Part shown: piece after piece, positions 9,671 to 18,646 of the stretch
Layout: the number at the start of each line of letters is the position of its first letter
Numbering within the stretch: position 1 is the first letter of the stretch
NCBI RefSeq assembly: GCF_013327855.1
Contig: NZ_JABUMX010000002.1
Coordinates: 372,001 to 436,000 of the forward strand
Origin: Phyllobacterium pellucidum
GTDB lineage: Bacteria; Pseudomonadota; Alphaproteobacteria; Rhizobiales; Rhizobiaceae
Length of the DNA: 64,000 nucleotides
Direction of reading: 5' to 3'
Position numbers and translations under genes: made by a program
The notes under the pieces: generated by a model
Database searches by the model: none
What the model saw: the letters and a program-made list of their open reading frames with translations, nothing else
Told to the model about the DNA's origin: nothing

Positions 9671-9926
9671 AATATTCCATCCATTTACGGCATCGATTTC
9701 ATCGTGCTGCTGCCCTTAGCCCGCCGGTTTCAGGGTCAAACAGGTCTTGAGTGTACCAACGTCAGCGTACCGTTTGATTTTCGCTTTTACATCAATGAGT
9801 GCGGCGTGGCTCTAGAGCCGAGAGACATTAGTTTTTAAGTTCGCGTGTTGCCAGTTGCGAAAATCACCATTGTCGGCAGCGCCGTTTTGATTTACGTTAA
9901 CGTCAAGGTAAGATCTGGGAGGATCG

Positions 9927-10814
9927 ATGAAGGATATACGTTTTCTGGCGGCGGACGGCTTTCCGCTGCACGGTCATCTGTATGAAGGCGGCGGCGAAGG
10001 GCCGGCCGTCCTGATTTCGTCTGCAGCCGCCGTCCCTGACGCAATCTACCGGCATTTTGCCGCCCATCTCATCGATCTCGGCGCATCCAAGGTTCTTACC
10101 TACGACTACCGCGGCGTCGCCCGCTCCGAGGCTCCCAGCCACTGGAAATCCCGCCTCAACCTCAAGGATTGGGGCGTTCTCGACTTTCCGGCCGCTGTTG
10201 ATGAACTCAGGCGCCTCTCGGGATCGCGCCCCATGGTCGGTATCGGCCATTCCTATGGCGGCGTCGCCCTCGGTCTCAGCAATCGTTCTGCGAGCTTCGA
10301 GCGTTATGCACTGCTGGCGTCGTTGTCCGGGTACTATCGCAATACGGCGCAGCCCTGCGCCATGTACGCCAAGATGAACCTTGTCGGAGTGCCGCTTACA
10401 ATTCCCTTCGGCAAATTGCCCAAATGGGGCGGGCTCGGTGAAGCCGTGCCGGGCACGATATTCCGTGACTGGGCCCGCTGGTGCCGCAATCCGAATTTCC
10501 TGTTCTCCGACCCTGCGGTTCCTGAAGCGCAAAACTTCCAGAAGGTGACGATCCCTCTCCTCTCGGTTGGCATCACCGACGATGTCTGGGGAACGCCGCG
10601 CGCGGTCGAAAGCCTGCTGCGCCGCTTCGACAATGCATCCGTTCTGCACGAGATGTGGTATTCCCCGGCAAGTTCGGACGGCGCGCCGATCGGTCATCTC
10701 GGTTTCTTCCGCAAACACCAGGCCAATAAGTTGTGGCCGGCCGTGACGGATTGGCTGCTTAACGCCAAGGTTCCGGATGGGGCGGCGTTGCGGCCGGAAA
10801 TGCGCGCCGCCTAG
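9927..10814 (+). CDS. Alpha/beta hydrolase
   Basis: 295 residues. The nucleophile elbow is GIGHSYGG with Ser109, and a C-terminal His lies in PIGHLGFF. The chain begins with a beta-strand pair typical of the YheT/serine aminopeptidase-like group of alpha/beta hydrolases; no signal peptide. A strong ribosome site (GGGAGGATCG before ATG) supports the start. Substrate is not predictable. The gene runs toward the convergent glutathione reductase gene. Confidence 0.85.
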   Translation: MKDIRFLAADGFPLHGHLYEGGGEGPAVLISSAAAVPDAIYRHFAAHLIDLGASKVLTYDYRGVARSEAPSHWKSRLNLKDWGVLDFPAAVDELRRLSGSRPMVGIGHSYGGVALGLSNRSASFERYALLASLSGYYRNTAQPCAMYAKMNLVGVPLTIPFGKLPKWGGLGEAVPGTIFRDWARWCRNPNFLFSDPAVPEAQNFQKVTIPLLSVGITDDVWGTPRAVESLLRRFDNASVLHEMWYSPASSDGAPIGHLGFFRKHQANKLWPAVTDWLLNAKVPDGAALRPEMRAA

Positions 10815-10853
10815 GCCTGCCTTTTGACGCGAGCCGCCGCAGCCCGAGTGCGG

Positions 10854-12245
10854 TCAATCGACACGTTTCCCATCGACCACGCGGTAGCTCGGCCTGTACA
10901 TCGTCACCAGTTCTTCGGAAGCTGTCGGATGCACCGCCATCGTCCTGTCGAAATCATCCTTGGTGCAGCCGGCCTTGATCGGAATGGCGAGGAGCTGCGC
11001 CATTTCACCGGCGTCCGGCCCGAGTATGTGCGCGCCGATGACCCGGCGTGTCGCTGCATCGACGATCAGCTTGGTCAGCATCTTGTCCTTGGCGCCGGAT
11101 AGCGTGTTGCGCATCGGGCGGAACAGGGCTCGATAGACTTCGAGCTCCTTGTATTCCCTTGCAGCGTCCGCCTCGCAAAGCCCGACCGTGCCGATCTCCG
11201 GCTGCGAGAAGACCGCCGTCGCAATGTATTTGTGGTCGGGTTTGGTCGGATTGTTCTTGAATGCCGTCTCGAGGAAGCACATCGCCTCGTGGATGGCGAC
11301 CGGCGTAAGCTGCACGCGGTTGGTCACGTCGCCCACGGCCCAGATATTGTCTTTGGTCGTGCGCGAATAGGCATCGACCTTGATCGCGCCAAGTTCGTCG
11401 ACCTCGACACCGGCTGCTTCAAGGCCAAGCGACTTTGTGTTCGGCACGCGCCCGATGGCGAGCATCACCTGGTCGGCTTCGATGCTGTCGCCCGAGCCGA
11501 GCTGCACGGCGAGCCTTCCGTCACCCGAACGCCTGACCTCCTTGATCATCTCGACGCAGCGAATGCGAATACCCTTCTCGGTCATCGACGCATGCAGCAA
11601 TTGCCGCAAATCATGGTCGAAGCGCGAAAGGATTTCCTTGCCGCGGTAGATGAGGGTCGTTTCAACGCCGAGGCCATGGAAAATATTCGCAAACTCCACG
11701 GCAATATAGCCGCCGCCTTCGATGACGATGGCTTTCGGCAGTTCGGCAAGATGGAACGCCTCGTTGGAACTGATGCAAAGATCATGTCCCGGCAACGCCG
11801 CATGCGGATTGGGATGACCGCCCGTCGCCACGAGAATTTGATCCGCTGTCACCCGCTTGCCGGTCTTGAGGATCTCGATCGTGTGGTCATCGATGAGCAC
11901 TGCCCGGCTGTCATGGATCTCGACGTGGGAATTGTCGAGCCCCAGCCGGTAAAGGCCTTCGAGGCGGGCAATTTCGCGGTCCTTATTGGCAATGAGCGTC
12001 GGCCAGTCGAAGCTCGCCTCCCCGACGCTCCAGCCATAGCCGGCCGACGCCTCGAAATGTTCCGGAAATTGTGACGCGTAGACGAAGAGCTTTTTCGGCA
12101 CGCAGCCGCGGATGACGCAGGTGCCGCCCATCCGGTATTCTTCGGCAAGGCCGACTTTTTTGCCCATGGCGCCCGCAAGCCTACCGGCGCGCACGCCGCC
12201 CGATCCGCCTCCGATAACGAAGAGGTCATAGTCAAAGCCTGTCAT
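10854..12245 (-). CDS. gor: Glutathione-disulfide reductase
   Basis: Flavoenzyme that reduces oxidised glutathione with NADPH. The sequence shows the FAD-binding GGGSGG near residue 12, the redox-active pair Cys43 and Cys48 in GGTCVIRGCVPKK, a second dinucleotide fold around residue 175, AVGDVTNRVQLTPVA for the FAD pyrophosphate, and the C-terminal catalytic HPTASEE. Length 463 residues is normal. It lies downstream of rpiA and the DUF2059 gene, but a terminator-like hairpin separates it from them. Confidence 0.95.
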   Translation of the reverse strand: MTGFDYDLFVIGGGSGGVRAGRLAGAMGKKVGLAEEYRMGGTCVIRGCVPKKLFVYASQFPEHFEASAGYGWSVGEASFDWPTLIANKDREIARLEGLYRLGLDNSHVEIHDSRAVLIDDHTIEILKTGKRVTADQILVATGGHPNPHAALPGHDLCISSNEAFHLAELPKAIVIEGGGYIAVEFANIFHGLGVETTLIYRGKEILSRFDHDLRQLLHASMTEKGIRIRCVEMIKEVRRSGDGRLAVQLGSGDSIEADQVMLAIGRVPNTKSLGLEAAGVEVDELGAIKVDAYSRTTKDNIWAVGDVTNRVQLTPVAIHEAMCFLETAFKNNPTKPDHKYIATAVFSQPEIGTVGLCEADAAREYKELEVYRALFRPMRNTLSGAKDKMLTKLIVDAATRRVIGAHILGPDAGEMAQLLAIPIKAGCTKDDFDRTMAVHPTASEELVTMYRPSYRVVDGKRVD

Positions 12246-12313
12246 GGCAAGGCACTCCGAATCTGCTGAGGTTCATTGCATATGGGTTCTATCGCGGTGT
12301 CTTGAAAGAACAA

Positions 12314-12335
12314 AGCCCGGCGCTGGGGCCGGGCT
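12314..12335 (-). terminator. Rho-independent terminator after the DUF2059 gene
   Basis: An 8-bp G/C stem (AGCCCGGC at 12314-12321 paired with 12328-12335) is followed on the minus strand by TTTGTTCTTT. It lies 30 bp after the DUF2059 stop and before gor, so it should end the rpiA-DUF2059 transcript. Confidence 0.85.
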
Positions 12336-12365
12336 CTGTGGAAAGTTTCAAACGGGGCGACGCCG

Positions 12366-12932
12366 TTACTGCTTCGGCTTTGCCGGCGTCTCGGCCTTGG
12401 CAGGCGCCGGCGCATTGGCTGGCGCCATCGTCGCAGCGGTTGCCGCAATCTTCTCGGCGACAGCCTGCGCGAGGTCGCGAGCGACACCGCGCTGCCAGAT
12501 CGAGGCGGCCTTGTTCACCTCACGCGTCACGATCGGCCCTTCCGAAAGGAGCTTGAGGCCGGCCGGGGACGTGTAGAAACCGGTGATGGCGTTAAGTTCC
12601 TCTTCAGTGAAGGAAACCGCATAGGCACGGGCGGCTTCGTTCTCAAGGTCGGCACGGCGCGCTGCGAGCTTGATCGCCTGCTCGTCGACGGCAGAGCTGA
12701 TCACCGATTCGAGATTGGGATCTTTCTGGATAAGCTCAGCCTTGAGACCGCGGGCAGCATCGGGAAGGATCGAGTCGAACATGTCAGTCGCCTTGATGGC
12801 GGCCACCGCTGCACGGGCAGCTGCGAGATGCGAAGGGGTGATTTCCTGCGCTTGTGCCGAGCAGAGACCGCCCAGCACGATCGCAACAGACAAGGGTGCA
12901 ATCAAGCGGCGAAAGCCAGATGCAAGGTTCAT
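12366..12932 (-). CDS. DUF2059 exported protein
   Basis: 188 residues with an N-terminal signal peptide (ending near SAQAQE). The following helical region has the DUF2059 pattern, including SFTEEELNAITGFYTSPAGLKLL. The last ~25 residues are an Ala/Pro/Lys-rich tail of low complexity, probably disordered or wall-interacting. The function of DUF2059 is unknown. It starts 4 bp after the rpiA stop, so it is probably co-transcribed with rpiA. Confidence 0.85.
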   Translation of the reverse strand: MNLASGFRRLIAPLSVAIVLGGLCSAQAQEITPSHLAAARAAVAAIKATDMFDSILPDAARGLKAELIQKDPNLESVISSAVDEQAIKLAARRADLENEAARAYAVSFTEEELNAITGFYTSPAGLKLLSEGPIVTREVNKAASIWQRGVARDLAQAVAEKIAATAATMAPANAPAPAKAETPAKPKQ

Positions 12933-12936
12933 GAGT

Positions 12937-13641
12937 TTATCGCTCCGTTTTCGTTGTCAGTGTGCGGATGCCGTCAGCGCCAGCCAGAATGGCCACGCGC
13001 GCCAGATCCAGAAAAAGTCCATGCTCCACCACGCCGGGAATGGCGTGCAAAGCGAGTGATAAGGCTCTTGTATCCGGAATGCGGCCAAAAGATGCATCCA
13101 GGATCAAATGCCCGCCGTCTGTAACAAATGGTTCGGCTCCCGTCATCCTCAATGTAAGCGGCCCCGACAGATCGAGTGACGAGGCAGCGCGCTCGATGGC
13201 AATCTTCGTCGCCGCTAGCCCGAAACGATTAACCTCGACAGGCAGAGGAAACGCGCCGAGTGCTTCGACAAGCTTGGTTTCGTCGGCAATAACCACCATC
13301 CGCTTGGAGGCGGCAGCAACGATCTTCTCACGCAGCAGGGCCCCGCCGCCGCCCTTGATGAGGGTCAGCTCGGGATCAACCTCGTCCGCGCCGTCTATCG
13401 TCAGGTCAAGTTCCGGCGTCTCTTCGAGCGTCGTGAGCCTGACGCCAAGTTCGCGGCAAAGCGCGGCCGTGCGCTCCGACGTCGGCACGCCAATGACATC
13501 AAGACCGTCCTTGACCCGCACCGCGAGCAGCCGCACGAATTCGTCCGCGGTCGAGCCCGTGCCGATGCCGAGCCGCATGCCGTCCTCGACATAGGTCAGC
13601 GCCTCGGCCGCGGCCTTGATCTTCAATGTTTTGGCATCCAT
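12937..13641 (-). CDS. rpiA: Ribose-5-phosphate isomerase A
   Basis: Interconverts ribulose 5-phosphate and ribose 5-phosphate in the pentose phosphate pathway. Family motifs are [22 protein letters not shown] and [12 protein letters not shown]. The start at 13641 ([15 protein letters not shown]) gives the usual ~234 residues; an in-frame upstream start at 13725 would add 28 residues that look non-coding. It heads the rpiA-DUF2059 unit and is divergent from the phosphatase gene. Confidence 0.95.
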   Translation of the reverse strand: MDAKTLKIKAAAEALTYVEDGMRLGIGTGSTADEFVRLLAVRVKDGLDVIGVPTSERTAALCRELGVRLTTLEETPELDLTIDGADEVDPELTLIKGGGGALLREKIVAAASKRMVVIADETKLVEALGAFPLPVEVNRFGLAATKIAIERAASSLDLSGPLTLRMTGAEPFVTDGGHLILDASFGRIPDTRALSLALHAIPGVVEHGLFLDLARVAILAGADGIRTLTTKTER

Positions 13642-13838
13642 CGGTGGTGCGCCTTCTTGTAGCTTTGACTTGATATGGCTTTGCCTTGACACTGGGCTCC
13701 CTAACACGTCAGACGATCGGGTCAAGGCTCATTGCCGGATTTATCCCGGCCTGATTATCGTACATGCATGCATCAGGGCACCGAACACACAATTTATCGC
13801 AACCTTCGCTCCGAACCGCGAATGCCACAGGAAAAAAT

Positions 13839-14522
13839 ATGCCTCAGCCAATCGTTGTTTTCGACCTAGACGGAACCCTGGTGGATACGGCCCCTGATCT
13901 ACTCGACAGCCTCAATCATTGCCTTGAGGCCAAGGATATGGAGAAAATCGATCCGGTCGCGCTGCGCCGCTATGTCGGCCATGGCGGCCGCGTCATGATC
14001 GAGCGCGCCTTCGAGGCGCAGCAGAAGCATTTAAGCACGGAAGAACTCGACCGGCTGGTCGACATCTTCATCGAACACTACGGCATGCACATGCCGGGTC
14101 GCTCGGCGCTTTATGAAGGCGCAGAACAGGCGATGGAGCAGTTGGCCGAAGCCGGCTATCTCCTCGCCGTCTGCACCAACAAGTTCGAGGGGTTGTCGGT
14201 CAAGCTTCTGGACGGGCTTGGCCAGACCTCCCGCTTCGGCGCTATTTGCGGCGGGGATTCATTCGCCTTCCGCAAGCCCGATCCGCGCCATCTCATCGAA
14301 ACCATCCGCAAGGCGGGCGGTGATCCGGAGCGCGCCGTCATGATAGGCGACAGCCGCACGGACATCGATACGGCCAAGGCGGCAGGCATTCCTGTCGTTG
14401 CCGTCGACTTCGGTTATTCGGACTTGCCGGTTTCTGCTTATGATCCGAGCCGTATCATTTCGCATTTTCGCGAATTGAAGGTGGAACTCGCAAATGAGTT
14501 GATCGGGTCGGTGGATGCATGA
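13839..14522 (+). CDS. gph: Phosphoglycolate phosphatase, HAD superfamily
   Basis: A 227-residue HAD hydrolase that probably removes phosphate from 2-phosphoglycolate. Motif I is VVFDLDGTLVDTAPDLLDSL (nucleophile Asp9, acid Asp11), motif II is in LLAVCTNK, and motif III/IV are the lysine in FRKPDPRHL and VMIGDSRTDIDTAKAA. The ATG at 13839 has AGGA upstream and places motif I at the extreme N-terminus as usual; a longer in-frame start is less likely. HAD enzymes can have wider specificity. Confidence 0.88.
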   Translation: MPQPIVVFDLDGTLVDTAPDLLDSLNHCLEAKDMEKIDPVALRRYVGHGGRVMIERAFEAQQKHLSTEELDRLVDIFIEHYGMHMPGRSALYEGAEQAMEQLAEAGYLLAVCTNKFEGLSVKLLDGLGQTSRFGAICGGDSFAFRKPDPRHLIETIRKAGGDPERAVMIGDSRTDIDTAKAAGIPVVAVDFGYSDLPVSAYDPSRIISHFRELKVELANELIGSVDA

Positions 14523-14659
14523 GGCAAGCAGCCTGCCGGAACAAATGAAGACCGGGCACGTTTAAGTTTCCGAGATAAAAGGCCGTTTTGGCCGAAATCT
14601 GCGTATTTCTTACTTCTATGAAACGTGTGCGAGGCACTGCGTCTCGCAAGGAGGAGAAA

Positions 14660-15166
14660 TTGAAGAAACTGACCTCAGTACTTTCTGCCTTGGCAATGGT
14701 TGGGGGCATGGCGACGGCCACAAGCGTTCCTGCTTACTCTGCGCCGCTTGCGCCAGTGGCGATTGAAACCGGCAACGCCAACATCGATCAGGTCCAGTAC
14801 CGGCGCCATTGGCGCGGCGGTGGCTGGAACGGCAACCGCGGATGGTATGGTGACCGCGGCTGGGGCGGACGCCCGTATTGGCGCGGTGGCGGCGGCTATT
14901 GGGGAGGCTATCGCGGCTACAATTACTATCGTCCAGGCTACAGATACTACAACGGGGCATGGTTTCCGCTTGCAGCCTTTGGCACCGGCCTCATCATAGG
15001 CAATGCTCTCAGCGCGCCGCCTGTCTATCGCTACGGTGGACCTGTCTATAGGACTGGCGGATCTCACGTGCGGTGGTGCTATGACCGCTACCGCTCATAT
15101 CGCGCCTACGACAATAGTTTTCAGCCCTATTCCGGGCCGCGCCGCCAGTGCGTTTCGCCTTACTGA
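14660..15166 (+). CDS. BA14K family protein
   Basis: About 168 residues: a signal peptide, a central Gly/Trp/Tyr/Arg-rich repeat-like region (WRGGG, NRGW, YGDRGWGG), a hydrophobic segment around FGTGLIIGNAL, and the BA14K C-terminal domain with VRWCYDRYRSYRAYDNSF and CVSPY. BA14K was described in Brucella as an immunoreactive, lectin-like protein. I chose the TTG at 14660, because AAGGAGGAG lies 6-10 nt before it and directly leads into the signal peptide; the ATG starts upstream add non-signal residues. Location: cell envelope. Confidence 0.8.
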   Translation: MKKLTSVLSALAMVGGMATATSVPAYSAPLAPVAIETGNANIDQVQYRRHWRGGGWNGNRGWYGDRGWGGRPYWRGGGGYWGGYRGYNYYRPGYRYYNGAWFPLAAFGTGLIIGNALSAPPVYRYGGPVYRTGGSHVRWCYDRYRSYRAYDNSFQPYSGPRRQCVSPY

Positions 15167-15193
15167 ACAAATGAATCGGGTTGATTTATCAGG

Positions 15194-15222
15194 GCCCGGG
15201 ACCAAAATCCCGGGCTTTCTTT
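15194..15222 (+). terminator. Rho-independent terminator after the BA14K gene
   Basis: An 8-bp stem (GCCCGGGA at 15194-15201 paired with 15208-15215) with a 6-nt loop is followed by TTTCTTT. It lies 28 bp after the BA14K stop and upstream of the Anbu operon, insulating it. Confidence 0.9.
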
Positions 15223-15398
15223 CGGTTATCCATATCTCTAGCCCATGCATTAGACGAAAGTTGTCTTGCGCTTGCCTCTGCCGTGATGCAGATGCCTAAT
15301 TTTTAATCCGGCCGCCCGGCCACAGCCTTAAACGATGGATTGTGCTTGCTTTTTTCGATGAACCCGCTTGAATGTCCCTTATATGAAGGGGATTTTGA

Positions 15399-16811
15399 GT
15401 GAAGGCATTTGACGAGATGATCAAAACAGGCGGCGACGTTCGACCGCCCTATGAACAACTGAAATGCTGGCTCGACACCCAGAACCCCGAGCGGTTGGCA
15501 CAAAAAGCCCTTGATGCTGAAAACGTTTTCCGCAAAACGGGTATCACTTTCGCCGTCTACGGCGATGAAGAGGCAGCCGAGCGCATCATACCCTTCGATA
15601 TCATCCCGCGCATCATCACCGGCAATGAATGGCGTCGCCTGTCACAAGGCATCGAACAGCGTGTGATGGCGCTCAACGCCTTCCTCGACGATATTTATCA
15701 TCGCCAGGAGATTATCCGTGCCGGACGCATCCCGCGCGAACTCTTCACGCACAACGATGCCTACCTTCCGGAAATGGTCGGATTTCGTCCGCCCGGCAAC
15801 GTCTACACGCACATTATCGGCGTCGACATCGTCAGGACACAGGAGAACCAGTTCTACGTTCTCGAAGACAATGCCCGCACGCCTTCGGGCGTTTCCTATA
15901 TGCTGGAAAACCGCGAAACCATGATGCAGTTGTTCCCGGAGCTCTTCCAGCAGATCAAGGTTCGCCCCGTCGAGACCTACCCAAAGCTGCTCAGGCAATC
16001 GCTGGCCGCAGTAGCGCCGCCCGGATGCAAGGGCCCGCCCACGATCGCAGTCCTCACTCCTGGTATTTTTAATTCAGCCTATTTCGAACATGCGTTCCTA
16101 GCCGATCAGATGGGCGTTGAGCTCGTCGAAGGCAGCGATCTCAAGGTAGAAGACGGCAAGGTGGTCATGCGGACCACCGAAGGCAATCGCGCCATCGACG
16201 TGCTTTACCGGCGCGTGGACGATTCCTTCCTCGATCCCCTCACCTTCCGCAGGGATTCCGCGCTTGGCGTGCCCGGCATCATGGATGTGTACCGCTCGGG
16301 AAACATCACGATCGCCAACGCGCCCGGGACCGGAATCGCCGACGACAAGGCGCTCTATTCTTATATGCCGGAGATCGTCGAGTTCTATACGGGTCGCAAG
16401 GCAATTCTCGAAAACGTGCCGACGCATCGCTGCTCCGAGCCCGACACCCTTAAATATGTACTCGAAAATCTTGCCGATCTCGTCGTCAAGGAAGTGCATG
16501 GCTCGGGCGGTTACGGCATGCTGGTCGGTCCGGCTTCCACGAAGAAGGAACGTGAGGTCTTCGCCGCCAAGCTCAGCGCCAATCCGAAGAACTACATCGC
16601 CCAGCCGACGCTGGCGCTTTCGACGACGCCGATCATGACCGAAAAGGGCCTCGCCCCGCGCCACGTGGATTTGCGCCCCTTCGTCCTGGTCTCCGACCGC
16701 ATAAGGATCACGCCGGGAGGCTTGACCCGCGTCGCGCTCAAGGAAGGTTCGCTCGTCGTCAACTCCAGCCAGGGCGGCGGAACGAAAGACACATGGGTGC
16801 TCGACGACTAG
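15399..16811 (+). CDS. Circularly permuted ATP-grasp protein (DUF404/DUF407 type)
   Basis: 470 residues of the circularly permuted ATP-grasp (CP_ATPgrasp) family. ATP-grasp enzymes join a carboxylate to an amine using ATP, which predicts an amidoligase making a peptide-like bond. Family segments include FYVLEDNARTPSGVSYMLENR, LVVKEVHGSGGYGMLVG and RHVDLRPFVLVSDR. The start is GTG with AAGGGG 7 nt upstream. It is the first gene of a four-gene unit with alpha-E, transglutaminase and Anbu genes. The substrate is not known. Confidence 0.9.
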   Translation: MKAFDEMIKTGGDVRPPYEQLKCWLDTQNPERLAQKALDAENVFRKTGITFAVYGDEEAAERIIPFDIIPRIITGNEWRRLSQGIEQRVMALNAFLDDIYHRQEIIRAGRIPRELFTHNDAYLPEMVGFRPPGNVYTHIIGVDIVRTQENQFYVLEDNARTPSGVSYMLENRETMMQLFPELFQQIKVRPVETYPKLLRQSLAAVAPPGCKGPPTIAVLTPGIFNSAYFEHAFLADQMGVELVEGSDLKVEDGKVVMRTTEGNRAIDVLYRRVDDSFLDPLTFRRDSALGVPGIMDVYRSGNITIANAPGTGIADDKALYSYMPEIVEFYTGRKAILENVPTHRCSEPDTLKYVLENLADLVVKEVHGSGGYGMLVGPASTKKEREVFAAKLSANPKNYIAQPTLALSTTPIMTEKGLAPRHVDLRPFVLVSDRIRITPGGLTRVALKEGSLVVNSSQGGGTKDTWVLDD

Positions 16812-16869
16812 CATTTTGATCAAGAGCCGCCGAAGACGGTTCCACAAGAACGAGGGATGATACTGGAAA

Positions 16870-17811
16870 ATGCTGCTCGGCCGAACCGCAAATGGTCTTT
16901 ACTGGATGTTCCGCTATATCGAGCGGGCGGAAAACATGGCTCGGCTGATCGACGCCGGTTTGCGCATGGCCCTGACCAAGACCTCCGATGCCCCTGAAGA
17001 ATGGTCCTCCGTACTGATGAGCGCCGGCGTGAAGATCGGCTATGACAGCAAGTACGCCGAATACAATGCCGGCCTCGTGTCCGACTTCCTGCTGCGTGAC
17101 CTCAACAATCCCTCGAGCGTGATGTCTTGCGTGGAGACGGCCCGGCTTAACGCTCGCATGGTGCGCACCGCCCTGACGCGCGAAGCCTGGGAGAGCGTCA
17201 ACGAGACGTGGATGATCCTGAAATCCACGCTCGCCAACCCGATACCGGAAACCGACCTGCCGCGCGTCCTCGACCAGATCAAGCGCGAGACAGCGATCAT
17301 CCGCGGCGCGTTTCATGGGACGATGCTGCGCAACGAAATCTTCAATTTCGCCCGTATTGGAACGTTCATAGAGCGCGGCGACAACACCGCCCGCATCCTT
17401 GACGTCAAATATTACGTGCTCCTGCCTTCGATCTCCTATGTCGGCACGACCCTTGACAATTTTCAGTGGGAATCGATCCTGCGCTCGGTCTCGGCGCACC
17501 GTTCCTACCGCTGGGTCTATGACGTCGAATACAACCCCGTGAACATTGCCGATTACCTGATCCTCAACTCGCGCATGCCGCGCTCGCTCAACTTCTGCTA
17601 TTCAAACATCGTCGACAATCTGAGATTTCTGGCCAATGACTACGGCCGCCGCCACGCCTGCCACGACATGGCGGAAGGCATCATGACGCTGTTGCAGGAC
17701 AATGATATCCGGACCATATTCGACAGCGGCCTGCACGAGTTCCTGAGCGACCTCATCTATCAAACGAACAGCTTGAGCACGAAAATTGCTGAAGCCTACA
17801 ACTTCGATTGA
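16870..17811 (+). CDS. Alpha-E domain protein (DUF403)
   Basis: 313 residues, almost wholly alpha-helical, starting MLLGRTANGLYWMFRYIERAENMARL, the standard opening of the alpha-E (DUF403) family. Family members occur next to or fused with circularly permuted ATP-grasp proteins. No catalytic role is proven; they are thought to cooperate with the ATP-grasp enzyme. It is 58 bp after the ATP-grasp gene, and its stop overlaps the start region of the transglutaminase gene. Confidence 0.9.
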   Translation: MLLGRTANGLYWMFRYIERAENMARLIDAGLRMALTKTSDAPEEWSSVLMSAGVKIGYDSKYAEYNAGLVSDFLLRDLNNPSSVMSCVETARLNARMVRTALTREAWESVNETWMILKSTLANPIPETDLPRVLDQIKRETAIIRGAFHGTMLRNEIFNFARIGTFIERGDNTARILDVKYYVLLPSISYVGTTLDNFQWESILRSVSAHRSYRWVYDVEYNPVNIADYLILNSRMPRSLNFCYSNIVDNLRFLANDYGRRHACHDMAEGIMTLLQDNDIRTIFDSGLHEFLSDLIYQTNSLSTKIAEAYNFD

Positions 17812-18614
17812 AGATCATGCTTCTCAACATCCAGCACATTTCCAGCTATCATTATGACGCTCCCGTACACTATTCGGTTTTACGGCTGCGTATGCACCCC
17901 CAAAGCGGACCGGGCCAGAAAGTCATCGACTGGTCTGTGCAAGTGGAGGGAGCGACACAAGAGGCAAATTACCGCGACGGTTACGGCAACCGCACCATGC
18001 TGATCCGCCTGCAGCGCGATACAGAACGCCTCGTCATCCGTGCCATGGGCCAGGTCGAGACCGAGGATAAAGCTGGCGTGCTCGGCAAGGTCTATAACTT
18101 CATGCCGATCTGGCTCTACGAACGCGATACCGCGCTGACCAAGGCCGGAGATGCGATCCGCGCTCTCGCCGCGGATCTCGACAGCAGCCTCGAGCGGCTG
18201 CCTCTCATGCATCAACTCATGGGTCTGCTGAACCAACGGGTTGCCTACACGCCGGGTTCGACGACGATCACGACGACGGCAGAAGAAGCGCTGCTTAACG
18301 GCAAGGGCGTGTGCCAGGATCATACGCACATCTTTCTTGCGACGGCGCGCCTGCTCGGCATCCCCGCCCGCTACGTCTCTGGCTACCTGATGCTCAATCA
18401 CACGATTGAACAGACGGCGAGCCACGCTTGGGCGGAGGTGCATATCGACGGGCTTGGCTGGGTCGGTTTCGACGCCGCCAACGATCTGTGCCCGAATGAG
18501 ACCTATGTGCGCATCGCCTGCGGGCTGGATTATCGCGAGGCGGCGCCGATTTCAGGTATACGCATGGGACCCGGCATTGAATCACTTGCCGTCGAGGTTA
18601 ATGTGGAGCAGTAA
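17808..18614 (+). CDS. Transglutaminase-like cysteine peptidase family protein
   Basis: 268 residues. An N-terminal beta-rich domain (bacterial transglutaminase N-terminal type, opening with QHISSYHYDAPV) is followed by a transglutaminase-like catalytic core. The likely triad is Cys169 (NGKGVCQDHTH), His206 (ASHAWAEVH) and Asp222 (GFDAAN). No signal peptide, so it is cytoplasmic. Such proteins cleave or form amide bonds. The start is uncertain: TTG at 17808 (overlapping the previous stop) or ATG at 17817. It lies between alpha-E and Anbu genes of the same operon. Confidence 0.9.
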   Translation: MKIMLLNIQHISSYHYDAPVHYSVLRLRMHPQSGPGQKVIDWSVQVEGATQEANYRDGYGNRTMLIRLQRDTERLVIRAMGQVETEDKAGVLGKVYNFMPIWLYERDTALTKAGDAIRALAADLDSSLERLPLMHQLMGLLNQRVAYTPGSTTITTTAEEALLNGKGVCQDHTHIFLATARLLGIPARYVSGYLMLNHTIEQTASHAWAEVHIDGLGWVGFDAANDLCPNETYVRIACGLDYREAAPISGIRMGPGIESLAVEVNVEQ

Positions 18615-18646
18615 TCGGCTCTGGCTTTTAGAATCTGGGATTGATT

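Noticed and set aside
9176..9838. 220-codon plus-strand frame between aroG and the hydrolase gene
   Set aside because: No recognisable domain; the opposite strand encodes a convincing ABM-domain protein.
13642..13725. 28-residue longer N-terminus of RpiA
   Set aside because: Unlike RpiA, and the ATG at 13641 matches the family length.
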